49,583 bases of DNA from an uncultured Bacteroides sp. Its GTDB lineage: Bacteria; Bacteroidota; Bacteroidia; Bacteroidales; Bacteroidaceae. Every line of letters begins with the position of its first letter. The stretch's first letter is position 1. Positions 33,998-43,969 of this stretch are shown in pieces. The stretch is taken from positions 1-49,583 of the forward strand of contig CALUOU010000009.1 in assembly GCA_944322335.1 (NCBI GenBank). The letters are read 5' to 3'. Made by a program: the position numbers and the translations under genes. The notes beneath the pieces were generated by a model. It was not told where the DNA came from, made no database searches, and saw only the letters and a program-made list of their open reading frames with translations.

Positions 33998-34656
33998 GAG
34001 TCAAGCAATGCTGCCGCTACCTTCAAGTCAAAAGGAGTGGTTATTTTGATGTTTTCACGGTTGCCTGCCGTCAGATGGACAGGCACACCCAACGCTTCTA
34101 CCACGGAAGCGTCATCGGTAAAGGCAGAAGTGTAGGGCTGTGAATAGGCTTCCTTCAGCAAGTCCACATCAAACACTTGAGGGGTCTGCACCAGCTTGTA
34201 TTCATCACGAGGCACAGTCCGGCTACGACCGCCTTCAATCTGACGCACCGTCTCCACCACGTCTATCACGGGAATCACAGCCCGCTTGCCGGCCGCCTCC
34301 TCATAGCAACGGGCTATTACTTCGGAAGACACAAAGGGACGCACTCCATCATGCACTCCCACCAGCCCGGAAGTGCGGATCAAAGCCAATCCGTTACGCA
34401 CCGAATGGAAACGGCTTTCCCCTCCGTCAGCCACCCGATGGGGCAAGGCAAAACAGTGCTTCCCGCACAGTTCCGACCAATAGGCCTGCTGACTGCGCGG
34501 AAGCACCACAATAAGCCGCATCTCCGCATCGTAGCGATAGAAAGCCTCCAAAGTGCGCATCAGCACGGGTTTCCCCCCTATGGGAAGAAACTGCTTGGGC
34601 AAATCGCTTCCCATGCGCGATCCTTTACCGCCGGCTACAATCAGAGCGTATTTCAC
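33985..34656 (-). CDS. ispD: 2-C-methyl-D-erythritol 4-phosphate cytidylyltransferase
   Basis: 223-aa enzyme of the non-mevalonate isoprenoid pathway; it joins CTP to methylerythritol phosphate. The nucleotide-binding N-terminus [27 protein letters not shown] and the downstream [10 protein letters not shown] and [10 protein letters not shown] blocks are typical. The C-terminal [11 protein letters not shown] motif is present. It overlaps recG by 13 bases, so the two are translationally coupled although functionally unrelated. Confidence 0.94.
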   Translation of the reverse strand: MKYALIVAGGKGSRMGSDLPKQFLPIGGKPVLMRTLEAFYRYDAEMRLIVVLPRSQQAYWSELCGKHCFALPHRVADGGESRFHSVRNGLALIRTSGLVGVHDGVRPFVSSEVIARCYEEAAGKRAVIPVIDVVETVRQIEGGRSRTVPRDEYKLVQTPQVFDVDLLKEAYSQPYTSAFTDDASVVEALGVPVHLTAGNRENIKITTPFDLKVAAALLDSCSI

Positions 34657-34689
34657 GGATGCATCTATTTTTAGAAAGGATTAAACCGA

Positions 34690-35241
34690 TCAATCCGCAC
34701 AGCACATGGCATCCTTCAGCTCCTTCACCTTCTCCGGGCCGCAAAGCAGGTTCACCACAGCCAACGCAAACGGAAGAGCGGCGGCAGGGCCTTTGCCGGT
34801 GATAATGTTGCCATCCTGCTCCACTAAAGCTCCGGTATATTCAGCACCTTCCAGGTATTTGTCGAAACCGGGATAGCAAGTGGCTTTCTTGCCTTTCAGC
34901 ACCCCTAATTTGCCCAACACCATAGGAGCGGCGCAAATGGCAGCCATCGGTTTGCCTGCTGCGGCGAAATTCAGGATAAGCTTGTGCAGGTCCTCACATT
35001 CAGCCAAGGTCGTAGCGCCTGGCAGTCCGCCCGGCAGCAAGATCAAGCCTGCATCGTAGAAGTCACAATTGGCAATGTTCTTGTCGCACAATACAGGAAT
35101 GTCGTGCGCGCCTCTTACGATCTCATCCTCAGTGACCGAAATCATCTGCACCGGCACACCGGCACGTCTCAATACATCAACAGAAGCGAAGGCTTCCATT
35201 TCTTCAAACCCATCGGCTAAAAATACATAAACAGTACCCAT
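34690..35241 (-). CDS. DJ-1/YajL-type protein
   Basis: 183-aa single-domain DJ-1 protein, the length of human DJ-1 and E. coli YajL. Catalytic-type Cys in the elbow AAICAAP, with Glu near the N-terminus (ADGFEEMEAF). It differs from the larger DJ-1/PfpI protein at 3331-4104, so the window has two members of the superfamily. Likely glyoxalase III/deglycase or chaperone activity. It lies 33 bases upstream of ispD and 21 bases downstream of the TonB-like gene on the same strand. Confidence 0.88.
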   Translation of the reverse strand: MGTVYVFLADGFEEMEAFASVDVLRRAGVPVQMISVTEDEIVRGAHDIPVLCDKNIANCDFYDAGLILLPGGLPGATTLAECEDLHKLILNFAAAGKPMAAICAAPMVLGKLGVLKGKKATCYPGFDKYLEGAEYTGALVEQDGNIITGKGPAAALPFALAVVNLLCGPEKVKELKDAMCCAD

Positions 35242-35262
35242 AATTCAAATCTCCTTTGTGTC

Positions 35263-36075
35263 TTATTTTAAATTAAAATAGTAAGTAATCGTCCCAGACT
35301 GGTTGTTCAGGCCGCTCACCGCATTGAAACGTGCCTTCTTGGCCGCATCTTCCGCCGCCTTCCGCAAGACCGGATTGACCGTATTGGTCAGGCGGTTGAT
35401 GCCGGTGGCTATCACGTAACCGGCCGGATTGACCGTAATGTCCACCACGACCTTGCCTTCATCCTGCACATTGTACTCAGGGCGCGGCAATCCTCCTGCG
35501 CCGATGGAACGTCCGCCCAAATCAAACTCGCCATATCCCCCCGCGCCTGTGGGTTTCCCTGTGGAGACGTTCCCTTTCACACTGCCTTGGACGCCTCCGC
35601 CCGTAGTGTCTCCCTTGTCTCCCATTCTCGCGCCTTTGCCAAAAGCGCCTGCCACTTTCCGCCGGGCGGCTTCCTCCGCTTCCCGCCGTTCTTGCTCAGC
35701 CTTGGCCTCAGCCTGCCTGCGAGCCTCTTCCGCGCGTTCGGCTTCTATCTCTTCAGGGCTTTTAACCTCTTTCTCGGCAGAGCGTGACTCATCGGGAAGG
35801 GCCACAGTCTCTTCCATGTCCTGGGTCATCAATGCCTGGTCGGTAGCTTCCTGAATGTCAGGAGCCACATCGGCCGGCATGGTCTCAACCTCCACCAGCG
35901 AAGGGTCGGCCAGACCGCCAGCCTCCGGCACATTGCCCAGCATGACAGGCATTCCGCTTTCTTCCGATGGCTGAGGCTTTGTGATATACATCAGCACCAG
36001 AAAAAGCACGACAGCCAGATGCACCAACAGCGCACCCGCTATTCCGATGTATTTACCTTTTCTTTTCTGCTCCAC
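35263..36075 (-). CDS. TonB/TolA-like energy transducer
   Basis: About 270 aa. The best start is GTG at 36075, one base after the exbD stop, giving a basic N-terminus (VEQKRKGKYIGIAG) before the single membrane helix LLVHLAVVLFLVLMYIT. A longer frame to 36138 uses TTG and lies inside exbD. The periplasmic part has an acidic region, a Glu/Arg/Ala-rich coiled coil (EEIEAERAEEARRQAEAKAEQERREAEEAARRK), a Gly-rich linker and a TonB C-terminal domain (GKVVVDITVNPAGYVIATG to AKKARF). It works with ExbB/ExbD to energise outer-membrane receptors or, TolA-like, to maintain the envelope. Confidence 0.8.
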   Translation of the reverse strand: MEQKRKGKYIGIAGALLVHLAVVLFLVLMYITKPQPSEESGMPVMLGNVPEAGGLADPSLVEVETMPADVAPDIQEATDQALMTQDMEETVALPDESRSAEKEVKSPEEIEAERAEEARRQAEAKAEQERREAEEAARRKVAGAFGKGARMGDKGDTTGGGVQGSVKGNVSTGKPTGAGGYGEFDLGGRSIGAGGLPRPEYNVQDEGKVVVDITVNPAGYVIATGINRLTNTVNPVLRKAAEDAAKKARFNAVSGLNNQSGTITYYFNLK

Positions 36076-36076
36076 G

Positions 36077-36493
36077 TCAATTATCCGATTCTGGCGGGCG
36101 TGTGGCCAGCACCATTTTGAAATGATTCTCGTTTGCAATGTTCAGCACCTTCACGATTTCGCCGTATGGCACTGACTCGTCGGCATACAAGGCGACATAC
36201 ATTTCCGGCTCTTTGGCAGCGCACTCCTGTAGGAAAGGAGGCAAATCCTCTAGCAGCACCGGCTGTTCCCGATCGTTGCCAAAGGCTGCATAATAGTTCA
36301 GATCCTTGTCTATGATCACCCTTGTCAGCGGCTTTGCCGAAGTCTGCTGTTTGCCCTGAGGCAGCAACACCTTAATCGCATTGGGCGACACCATGGTTGA
36401 GGTAATCATGAAGAATATCAGCAGCAGGAAAATCAAGTCCGTCATGGATGCCATGCTGAAGGTAGGCGATATTTTAGCTCTGCGTTTTAACAC
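36077..36493 (-). CDS. exbD: ExbD/TolR family protein
   Basis: 138 aa, starting with GTG at 36493 (an AGGAG Shine-Dalgarno-like site lies about 9 bases upstream, unusual for this genome). Single N-terminal membrane helix with the conserved Asp of the proton channel (SMTDLIFLLLIFFMITSTM) and a periplasmic domain. It pairs with the ExbB-like protein to convert proton flow into motion of the TonB-like protein encoded next. The gap to exbB is 201 bases and carries a 7-bp hairpin. Confidence 0.9.
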   Translation of the reverse strand: MLKRRAKISPTFSMASMTDLIFLLLIFFMITSTMVSPNAIKVLLPQGKQQTSAKPLTRVIIDKDLNYYAAFGNDREQPVLLEDLPPFLQECAAKEPEMYVALYADESVPYGEIVKVLNIANENHFKMVLATRPPESDN

Positions 36494-36614
36494 AATCTGT
36501 CTCCTTTATATAATTATAGTAAGTATTTCGTCATTCAGTTCTTGAGCCTATAAGTCTGCAAGCCTCTAAGTTCCAGACATTCCGCAACTGAAAAGAGCCT
36601 AAGAACACTTGCAA

Positions 36615-36632
36615 ACAGGCAAGCGTGCCTGT
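36615..36632. repeat. 7-bp perfect hairpin between exbB and exbD
   Basis: ACAGGCA (36615-36621), 4-base loop, TGCCTGT (36626-36632). It lies in the 201-base gap; no T-run. Possible transcript-processing or attenuation element. Confidence 0.4.
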
Positions 36633-36694
36633 CCCGCCAGGCAATTATCAGCCGGCAAGACGAAGGCCGCCCCAGGCTCTCCGCCCTTTCCCGC

Positions 36695-37411
36695 TCAAGA
36701 GGCCGGCTCGTTCAGCAGATCCATGAAAGCCATGGTTTTGGCTTCCATCTTATTGACCACACCATCGATCAGCGTCACCAGATAATTATAGGCGAACATG
36801 GCTATAATGCCTACGATCAAGCCGCCCACGGTGGTAATCATAGCTTCGTATATGCCTCCCGAAAGCAGGGTGATGTCGATGTTGTTGCCGGCGTTAGCCA
36901 TCTGCCAAAAGGCTTTCACCATGCCGGTCACAGTGCCCAGAAAGCCCAGCATCGGCGCTCCTCCTGCGATGGTAGCCATGATGGTCATGCCCTTCTCCAG
37001 CTTGGCGACCTCAAAGTTTCCCACGTTCTCGATGGCGGCCTGCACATCGTTCACCGGGCGTCCCAGCCGGCTGATGCCTTTCTCAATCATGCGGGCGGAG
37101 GGGGTGTTCACGTTCCGGCAATAGCTGACGGCAGCCTTGATCTCCCCGGCTAAGATATAATCCTTTATCTTGTCCATAAACTGCGGATCCTCTTTCCCGG
37201 CCTTCCGGATCACATAATTGCGCTCAAACAAGATATAGAAACACAGCAAGGACATCAAGCCTAATATGATCATGATCCAGCCTCCTTTGACAGCCATGCT
37301 CCACAGGTTCATTTCCTCAGTGCCGCTCACCGGAGTCAATACCGGATTGGCGCCTGCAATCGAATCGGCTAAAGCCGAAGCCGCTTGGGCCAACAATAAC
37401 ATCAAATCCAT
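36695..37411 (-). CDS. exbB: ExbB/TolQ (MotA-type) proton channel protein
   Basis: 238 aa from ATG 37411, whose A is shared with the pdxJ stop (TGATG), so translation is coupled; a longer frame begins with TTG and is not needed. Three membrane helices: one near 40-60 (GGWIMIILGLMSLLCFYILFE) and two after the cytoplasmic loop (MTIMATIAGGAPMLGFLGTVTGMVKAFW and MITTVGGLIVGIIAMFAYNYLV). The conserved TVTGM and TTVGG segments mark the MotA/TolQ/ExbB family. Partner of the ExbD and TonB-like proteins encoded downstream. Confidence 0.92.
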   Translation of the reverse strand: MDLMLLLAQAASALADSIAGANPVLTPVSGTEEMNLWSMAVKGGWIMIILGLMSLLCFYILFERNYVIRKAGKEDPQFMDKIKDYILAGEIKAAVSYCRNVNTPSARMIEKGISRLGRPVNDVQAAIENVGNFEVAKLEKGMTIMATIAGGAPMLGFLGTVTGMVKAFWQMANAGNNIDITLLSGGIYEAMITTVGGLIVGIIAMFAYNYLVTLIDGVVNKMEAKTMAFMDLLNEPAS

Positions 37412-38124
37412 CAGTGCAAACAATTTTTATATTCCTGAATTGTACGTTCTAATCCCAAATATAGCGCGTCACATATCAGCGCATGGCCAATGGACACTTC
37501 ATCCAGCCAAGGAATGTTCTGGTAAAAGCAATGCAGATTCTGCAGGCTCAAGTCATGTCCCGCGTTTAAGCCCAATCCTAATTTCCGGGCCACCTTGGCA
37601 GCCTCCACAAAAGGAGCCACGGCCGCTTCGGGATCCTTCGCGTATGCGCTGGCATAAGGCTCGGTGTACAGCTCCACCCGGTCTGTCCCTGCCTTGGCGG
37701 CATATTCGATCATCTCCGGATCGGTCGAGACAAACACAGAGGTCCGGATGCCGGCATGATTCAAGACTTCAAGCACTTCCGAAAGGAAACTGCAATGGAG
37801 CTTGGTGTCCCAGCCCGCATTGGAAGTCAGCTGCGTAGGGCTGTCCGGCACCAAAGTCACTTGATGGGGTTTCACTTTGAGCACCATATCCATAAAATCC
37901 TTGGAAGGATAACCTTCGATATTGAATTCTGTATGGAGCAAAGGACGCAAATCATACACGTCTTTCCTACGGATATGCCGTTCATCGGGACGCGGATGTA
38001 CGGTGATGCCATCCGCTCCAAATCTCTCGCAATCCAAAGCTACTTTCAACACATTCGGCATATCGCCGCCGCGCGCGTTGCGCAGCGTCGCTACCTTATT
38101 GATATTTACACTCAATTTAGTCAT
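37411..38124 (-). CDS. pdxJ: Pyridoxine 5'-phosphate synthase
   Basis: 237-aa TIM-barrel enzyme that condenses 1-deoxyxylulose 5-phosphate with 3-amino-2-oxopropyl phosphate to make vitamin B6. The N-terminus [16 protein letters not shown] is the family signature, and [14 protein letters not shown], the FNIEGYP block and [11 protein letters not shown] follow. Length is normal. It starts the pdxJ-exbB-exbD-tonB operon and is divergent from NAD kinase. The coupling of B6 synthesis to the envelope motor is a gene-order habit of Bacteroidetes that I recall, not a functional proof. Confidence 0.95.
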   Translation of the reverse strand: MTKLSVNINKVATLRNARGGDMPNVLKVALDCERFGADGITVHPRPDERHIRRKDVYDLRPLLHTEFNIEGYPSKDFMDMVLKVKPHQVTLVPDSPTQLTSNAGWDTKLHCSFLSEVLEVLNHAGIRTSVFVSTDPEMIEYAAKAGTDRVELYTEPYASAYAKDPEAAVAPFVEAAKVARKLGLGLNAGHDLSLQNLHCFYQNIPWLDEVSIGHALICDALYLGLERTIQEYKNCLH

Positions 38125-38155
38125 AATGCGTTCAGCAAATATTTATATTTCGGGG

Positions 38156-38163
38156 CAAAAGTA
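38156..38163 (-). promoter_or_regulatory. -7 element of pdxJ operon
   Basis: Minus-strand TACTTTTG, 31 bases before the pdxJ ATG; no clear -33. Confidence 0.45.
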
Positions 38164-38206
38164 CAAATTATAGTGATAAGTTGGCAGCATTCTGAAAAAA
38201 AAATGG

Positions 38207-38214
38207 CATCTTTG
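38207..38214 (+). promoter_or_regulatory. Possible -7 element of NAD kinase gene
   Basis: CATCTTTG differs from TAnnTTTG by one base; it lies 24 bases before the ATG at 38239 and argues for that start. Confidence 0.35.
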
Positions 38215-38238
38215 CACGCAATACTAACAAAACAGAAC

Positions 38239-39108
38239 ATGAAATTTGCCATTTTTGGGAATACTTATCAAGCTCGGAAATCCTCCCATGCCGAAACTCT
38301 TTTCAGTTTGCTGCAGCAACACAACGCCCAACTCTGCATATGCCGGGAGTTTTATCAGTTCCTCACCAAAGAACAACATTTAAGCCTGCCTCCTGCCGAA
38401 CTGTTTGACGGTGATGACTTTAGCGCCGACATGGTACTCAGTGTCGGAGGAGACGGAACCTTCCTGAAGGCTGCCAGCCGGGTCGGGAGAAAAGGCATCC
38501 CCATCCTGGGCATCAACACAGGAAGGCTGGGGTTTCTGGCCGACATCTCGCCCGCAGAAATGGAAGAGACATTCAACGAAATCCACCGCCATCACTACAC
38601 GGTGGAAGAAAGGAGCGTCTTGCAGCTGCAATGTGATGATCCGAAACTCCTGAAAGAGCCGTATGCTTTGAACGAAATAGCCGTACTGAAACGGGACAGC
38701 TCGTCCATGATCACCATTCATACAGCCATCAACGACGCCCGTCTCATCACTTATCTGGCAGACGGGCTGGTGATTGCCACACCTACCGGATCCACGGCCT
38801 ACTCGCTCAGCGTAGGCGGCCCCATCATGGTGCCGCACAGCCAGACGATAGCCATCACGCCCGTGGCGCCACACAGCCTCAACGTCCGCCCCATCGTCAT
38901 CCGTGACGACTGGAAAATCACGCTCGATGTGGAAAGCCGCAGCCACAGTTTTCTGGTTGCGATCGACGGGCGGAGCGAGTCTTGCAAAGAGACCACCCGC
39001 CTGCAGATCAGCAAGGCGGACTACAACGTCCGGGTGGTCAAACGCTTCAACCACAAATTTTTCGACACCTTGCGCACAAAAATGATGTGGGGAGCCGATG
39101 TGAGATAA
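38239..39108 (+). CDS. nadK: NAD kinase
   Basis: 289 aa from ATG 38239 ([11 protein letters not shown]); a much longer frame back to 37756 runs across pdxJ and is not real. Function: phosphorylation of NAD to NADP with ATP. Motifs: [14 protein letters not shown] (catalytic GGDGT), [24 protein letters not shown] (NE motif), and [21 protein letters not shown]. Length is usual. The 271-base gap after it carries array D of 22-bp repeats. Confidence 0.95.
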   Translation: MKFAIFGNTYQARKSSHAETLFSLLQQHNAQLCICREFYQFLTKEQHLSLPPAELFDGDDFSADMVLSVGGDGTFLKAASRVGRKGIPILGINTGRLGFLADISPAEMEETFNEIHRHHYTVEERSVLQLQCDDPKLLKEPYALNEIAVLKRDSSSMITIHTAINDARLITYLADGLVIATPTGSTAYSLSVGGPIMVPHSQTIAITPVAPHSLNVRPIVIRDDWKITLDVESRSHSFLVAIDGRSESCKETTRLQISKADYNVRVVKRFNHKFFDTLRTKMMWGADVR

Positions 39109-39167
39109 AGACGGACGGGACAAAGCCCCTGTATGCGGAAATCTTGAAGACACAGCGTGACACAGGC

Positions 39168-39255
39168 ATTGCACAGGCGTATGCAAGACTTTGCACAGGC
39201 ACATGCAAAGCTTTGCATACATGCATGCAAAATCTTGCACAGGCACATGCAAAAC
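39168..39255. repeat. Four-unit 22-bp tandem array (array D)
   Basis: Units 39168-39189, 39190-39211, 39212-39233 and 39234-39255. Each has the dyad TTGCA-N8-TGCAA; unit 3 is nearly a full palindrome around CATGCATG. Units 2 and 4 are almost identical. In the gap between nadK and tamB. Confidence 0.8.
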
Positions 39256-39379
39256 GGCTATGACGGTCAAGGGCCGATAAGACCTCCAACGTTTGGAACA
39301 CAAAATACTGCCATAGAATGAACATTTCTCAAAATAAATCGCTTACTTTGTAGAACGTTTACCAAATCCAGATATACTG

Positions 39380-42300
39380 ATGAAAAGAAAATGGCTGAAA
39401 AGATCGATATGGATCGCACTGACCCCTGTGTTTTTGTTTGTGTTGCTGATGGCACTGCTCTACGTGCCACCCGTACAAAGCTTCCTGCGCAAACAGGCAA
39501 CAGCCATCGCATCAGACGCCACGGGAATGGATATTTCTGTAGACCGCATCGACCTGAGATTTCCGTTGAACTTGCTGGTGCGGGGAGTGCGGGTAGTCCA
39601 GCCAGCCGGCCCCACCCTGCCGGCCGACACTTTGCTGAGCCTGAACAGGCTGAACATACACATACAGGCGTGGCCTCTCCTGAAAGGACAGGTCGAGATC
39701 GACGGCATCCGCCTGCAAGAAGTCAACGTCAACTCTGCCCGTTTATTAGAAGGGATGCACATCAAAGGCTCTTTGGGCGACTTCTCCCTGGAAAGCCACG
39801 GCGTGGACTTGCCCGGCGAATCGGTCACCTTAAACCAAGTGAGCCTGGCCGACACCCGCCTGCATGTGACATTGGCCGATACGGCTTCCGCCTCTTCTGA
39901 CACACTCGCCTCCAGCGCCCCTCTTAACTGGAAAGTCTGGCTGCACACGCTGAAACTGAAGAATATCTCGGTAGGGCTGTCCATGCCGCTCGATTCCATG
40001 AACGTATCGGCACGGCTGGGCGACGTGTGCCTGGAAGACGCGGTGGTGAATCTGAAAGAGCAGCTCTATGCCTGGAGACGCTTCCAGCTGCAAAACACGA
40101 CGGTGAACTATGACACCGGCAACAGCCAGCCCCTGGAAGGCTTTGACGCCTCACACATCGCGCTGCGCGACCTGAACATCGGCATCGACTCCGTACTGGC
40201 TCACGGCAAAGACCTGAAAGCCATCATCCGCCAGTTTTCCCTAAACGAACGGTCGGGACTAAGTGTAACCTCACTGACCGGGCGGCTGGAAGCAGACTCT
40301 TCGGTCATCCGCATCCCTTCCTTGCAACTGTCCACCCCCCACAGCCTGATGAGCTTCACGGCTCAGACTTATTGGCAGCTGGTCAATATCCCGACCACCG
40401 GACGGCTGACCGCCCGCCTCCATGCCAACATCGGCAAGCAAGACGTGCTGCTTTTTGCCGGAGCGCTGCCCAAGACCTTCCAGGAAGCCTATCCGTTCCG
40501 GCCGCTGGTGATCCGTGCCGGCACGGAAGGCAACCTGAAGCAGATGCAGCTTTCCGGCTTCTCCATCGACCTGCCTGGCGCATTCTCGCTGAAAGGAGCC
40601 GGTGAATTATGGAACCTGACGGACAGCCTGAAGCGGAGCGCCCAAATCCGGCTGGCCATGGAAACCCAAGACTTGAATTTCCTGACCGGACTGACCGGCG
40701 TGACTCCAGACGGCTCGCTCGTCATACCGGACAGCATGCGATTCCGGACTCAGCTCCAAATGGAAGGGTCCAAGCTGGCAACCCGGCTGCAACTGCGCGA
40801 GCGGCAAGGCACCCTGAACCTCCATGCTTCCTATGACATCTCCAACAATGCCTACCAAGCCGACTTGCAAGTGGACTCCTTGCAGCTTCACCACTTCTTG
40901 CCCAAAGACTCCATCTACCGGCTATCCGCCACCTTGACAGCCCAAGGGCAAGGGCTGGATCTGAAAACGCTTTCCACCCATGCCGACGCTCACCTGAAAC
41001 TGGACGAACTGCAATACGGCAAACTGAACATCACTGACGTCACCCTTGACGCAAACCTGAAAAACGGGAAAGCCGCAGCCCGCTTCACCAGCGACAACCC
41101 CTTGCTGGCCATGCGAATGGATGCGGACATGCGCCTGAACCGCACTTACTTGGACGGCCGTCTCAATATAGACGTGGAACAAGTGGACTTACATCGGCTG
41201 GGCATCGTCCCCACCCCCCTGAAACAGCCCTTCGCTTTCAACTTAGAGACAGAAGCGCGCCGCGACTCCATCAAGCTGAAAATAGCGGCCGGCGACCTGA
41301 ACTTCCACTTCCGCGCGAACAGCACACTGCAACAGCTGCTCAAACAGTCCGACGCTTTCACACAAACGCTCATGGCCCAGATCGAAGACCGGCGGCTGAA
41401 CCATGCCGCCCTCCGCCGCCTGCTCCCATCGGCAGCCCTCTACGTGGAGGCCGGTCGGGAGAATCCTCTCAGCCACCTGCTGGCCGCCCAAGACATCCGC
41501 TATGACAAGCTGGCCGTAGGATTTGCCCTGACACCTGAGATTGGCATCAACGGACGCAGCGCTGTCACCGGACTGAACGCCGACTCGCTCCAGCTTGATA
41601 CGGTATTCTTTGCCATCCATCAGGACACAACACGCATGAGGCTGCAAGGCGGTGTGATCAACGGCCCCGACAATCCACAAATTGTATTCCGCAGCATCCT
41701 GACCGGAGAAATCAGAAACGAAGACGCCGAACTGACGGTCAACTACACCGACGCCAAAGGGCGCACGGGCATCCTTTTCGGACTGAATGCCCGCCCCCTG
41801 ACCGAAGGCCACGGAAAAGGCAACGGCGTGCTGCTGCAGCTCATTCCCGACAAGCCAGTCATCGCCTACCGGTCTTTTGGCTTTGCCGACGGACGAGACA
41901 AGATCTACTTGCACAAAAACATGCACGTCTATGCCAATGTGGATATGACGGGAGACGATGACATCGGGCTGCGCATTCTCTCCGACGTGAGGGACACGAC
42001 TTCCCTGCAAAACATCAACATCGAGCTGAACCGATTCAAGCTCAGCGAATTAAGCAGCGTAATACCCTACCTTCCCCGCATCACGGGGTTGCTCTCCGCC
42101 AAAGCGCACTATATCCAGACGGACCATTCCCTGCAAGTGTCGGCCGACACCCAAGTCAAGCAGCTCACCTATGAAGGACAGCTTGTTGGCGACATCGGCG
42201 CAGGAGGCTCCTGGCTTCCCCGTGAGGAAAACGCCCATTACTTAGACACCTACTGCACCATAAACGGACAGAAGGTGCTGACCGCCAAAGGCATGTTGGG

Positions 42301-43939
42301 ACAAGACGCACAAGCCAACAGCACCCTCGACCTGAACGCCCGCATCCAGCAGCTGCCGCTTTCCATCGCAAACGCTTTCGTACCCGACCAAACCCTCAGC
42401 CTGCAAGGACGCGCCAATGCCGAATTAGCCATAGAGGGAACCACAGACAAGCCCCGCCTGCAAGGAGAACTGTCATTAGACAGCGCACGGGTTTACCTGC
42501 AACAGATGGGCGCCCGTTTCTGGTTTGACAACCGGCCGATACGCTTCGAGGAGAACCAGCTTGTGTTCGACAAGTTCGCCATCTATACCACCAGCAACAA
42601 TCCTTTCACCATCGACGGCAACATCAACCTGGCCGACATGAGCCGTCCTGTCGCCGACTTGCGGCTGAACGCGCTGAACTATACCCTGATCGACGCTCCC
42701 CGCACCCGTGAAAGCATGGTCTATGGCAAGGTGTGTGTGGATCTCATGGCCTCTGTGCGCGGAGCCTTGGATGCCCTCGTGATGCGAGGCAACATGAACC
42801 TGCTGGGCACTACTGACGTGACTTATGTCCTGACAGACTCGCCCCTGACCGTGGAAGACCGGTTGGACGGACTGGTGCAGTTCACGTCCTTCGCCGACAC
42901 GGTGTCCACAGACGAAGAAGAAGTGACCATGATGTCACTGGGAGGAATGGATATGCTCCTGACGGTACACATAGACAATGCGGTGCGGCTGAGAGCCGAC
43001 CTCAGCCCCGACCGCAGCAAGTTTGTGGAACTGGAAGGAGGCGGCGACCTGAGCCTGCAATACACCCCACAGGGAGACATGAGCCTGAGCGGACGTTACA
43101 CCCTTTCGGGAGGCATCATGAAATATTCTCTGCCCATCATTCCGCTGAAAGAGTTTCAGTTCACCAGCGGCAGCTACGTGGACTGGCGAGGAGAGCTGAT
43201 GGATCCCACTCTGGATCTGAAAGCTTCTGAACGCATCCGCACCTCGGTGTCGGACGGCGACGATGGCGGTACGCGTACCGTCGATTTCGATGTATCCATC
43301 GCTATCCGCAACCGCTTGTCCGCTCCGGAATTGGTTTTCGACTTGTCCGCGCCCGATGACGCCGCCATAGAGAATGAGCTGCAGACCATGGGAGCCGAAG
43401 AACGCAGCAAACAAGCCATCGCCATGCTTGCCACCGGTGTCTACCTGAACAGTGGTGTCAAAGGAGGAGGTCTCAACATGGGATCGGCCCTGAACAGTGT
43501 GTTGCAAAGCCAGATCAACGCCTTGGCCGGTTCCGCACTGGAAAGCGTCAATGCCAGTTTCAGCGTGGGAGTGGAAGACCGCACGGCAGCAGAGACCGGC
43601 GACAAACAGACCGACTATAGCTTCCGGTACTCACAGCGTTTCTTCAACGACCGGATCCAGATCGTCATCGGCGGCAAGGTGTCTACCGGAGCCAATGCCA
43701 CCAACAATGTGGAATCGTTCATCGACAATATATCCTTGGAATACCGCCTTGACGCATCGGGCACCCGCTACATCCGTGTGTTCCACGACAAGAACTACGA
43801 CAGTGTGCTCGACGGGGAAGTCACGGAAACAGGTGTCGGTCTGGTCTTGCGCCGCAAAATGGACCGACTGGGCGAACTGTTTATCTTCCGCAAGAAAAGA
43901 CAGCCCCAGCCCGCCAAAGAGCCAGAAAAAAGAATCTGA
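39380..43939 (+). CDS. tamB: Translocation/assembly module TamB (DUF490) protein
   Basis: 1519-aa AsmA/TamB-type protein. Short N-terminal membrane anchor (SIWIALTPVFLFVLLMALLYV, about 9-29), then more than 1000 residues of repeating beta strands expected to form a hydrophobic groove across the periplasm, and a C-terminal DUF490 domain (FQFTSGSYVDWRGELMDPTLDLKASERI to DRIQIVIGGKV). It is thought to carry lipids or help outer-membrane protein insertion together with a TamA-type barrel, encoded 30 bases downstream. A TTACTTTG sequence 24 bases before the ATG is a near match to a -7 element. Confidence 0.93.
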   Translation: MKRKWLKRSIWIALTPVFLFVLLMALLYVPPVQSFLRKQATAIASDATGMDISVDRIDLRFPLNLLVRGVRVVQPAGPTLPADTLLSLNRLNIHIQAWPLLKGQVEIDGIRLQEVNVNSARLLEGMHIKGSLGDFSLESHGVDLPGESVTLNQVSLADTRLHVTLADTASASSDTLASSAPLNWKVWLHTLKLKNISVGLSMPLDSMNVSARLGDVCLEDAVVNLKEQLYAWRRFQLQNTTVNYDTGNSQPLEGFDASHIALRDLNIGIDSVLAHGKDLKAIIRQFSLNERSGLSVTSLTGRLEADSSVIRIPSLQLSTPHSLMSFTAQTYWQLVNIPTTGRLTARLHANIGKQDVLLFAGALPKTFQEAYPFRPLVIRAGTEGNLKQMQLSGFSIDLPGAFSLKGAGELWNLTDSLKRSAQIRLAMETQDLNFLTGLTGVTPDGSLVIPDSMRFRTQLQMEGSKLATRLQLRERQGTLNLHASYDISNNAYQADLQVDSLQLHHFLPKDSIYRLSATLTAQGQGLDLKTLSTHADAHLKLDELQYGKLNITDVTLDANLKNGKAAARFTSDNPLLAMRMDADMRLNRTYLDGRLNIDVEQVDLHRLGIVPTPLKQPFAFNLETEARRDSIKLKIAAGDLNFHFRANSTLQQLLKQSDAFTQTLMAQIEDRRLNHAALRRLLPSAALYVEAGRENPLSHLLAAQDIRYDKLAVGFALTPEIGINGRSAVTGLNADSLQLDTVFFAIHQDTTRMRLQGGVINGPDNPQIVFRSILTGEIRNEDAELTVNYTDAKGRTGILFGLNARPLTEGHGKGNGVLLQLIPDKPVIAYRSFGFADGRDKIYLHKNMHVYANVDMTGDDDIGLRILSDVRDTTSLQNINIELNRFKLSELSSVIPYLPRITGLLSAKAHYIQTDHSLQVSADTQVKQLTYEGQLVGDIGAGGSWLPREENAHYLDTYCTINGQKVLTAKGMLGQDAQANSTLDLNARIQQLPLSIANAFVPDQTLSLQGRANAELAIEGTTDKPRLQGELSLDSARVYLQQMGARFWFDNRPIRFEENQLVFDKFAIYTTSNNPFTIDGNINLADMSRPVADLRLNALNYTLIDAPRTRESMVYGKVCVDLMASVRGALDALVMRGNMNLLGTTDVTYVLTDSPLTVEDRLDGLVQFTSFADTVSTDEEEVTMMSLGGMDMLLTVHIDNAVRLRADLSPDRSKFVELEGGGDLSLQYTPQGDMSLSGRYTLSGGIMKYSLPIIPLKEFQFTSGSYVDWRGELMDPTLDLKASERIRTSVSDGDDGGTRTVDFDVSIAIRNRLSAPELVFDLSAPDDAAIENELQTMGAEERSKQAIAMLATGVYLNSGVKGGGLNMGSALNSVLQSQINALAGSALESVNASFSVGVEDRTAAETGDKQTDYSFRYSQRFFNDRIQIVIGGKVSTGANATNNVESFIDNISLEYRLDASGTRYIRVFHDKNYDSVLDGEVTETGVGLVLRRKMDRLGELFIFRKKRQPQPAKEPEKRI

Positions 43940-43969
43940 TTGTCTTGGACACTATATATATTAAGGTAT

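Noticed and set aside
37756-38238. Long N-terminal extension of NAD kinase
   Set aside because: Runs antisense through pdxJ and both promoter elements; kinase homology begins at MKFAIFG, 38239.
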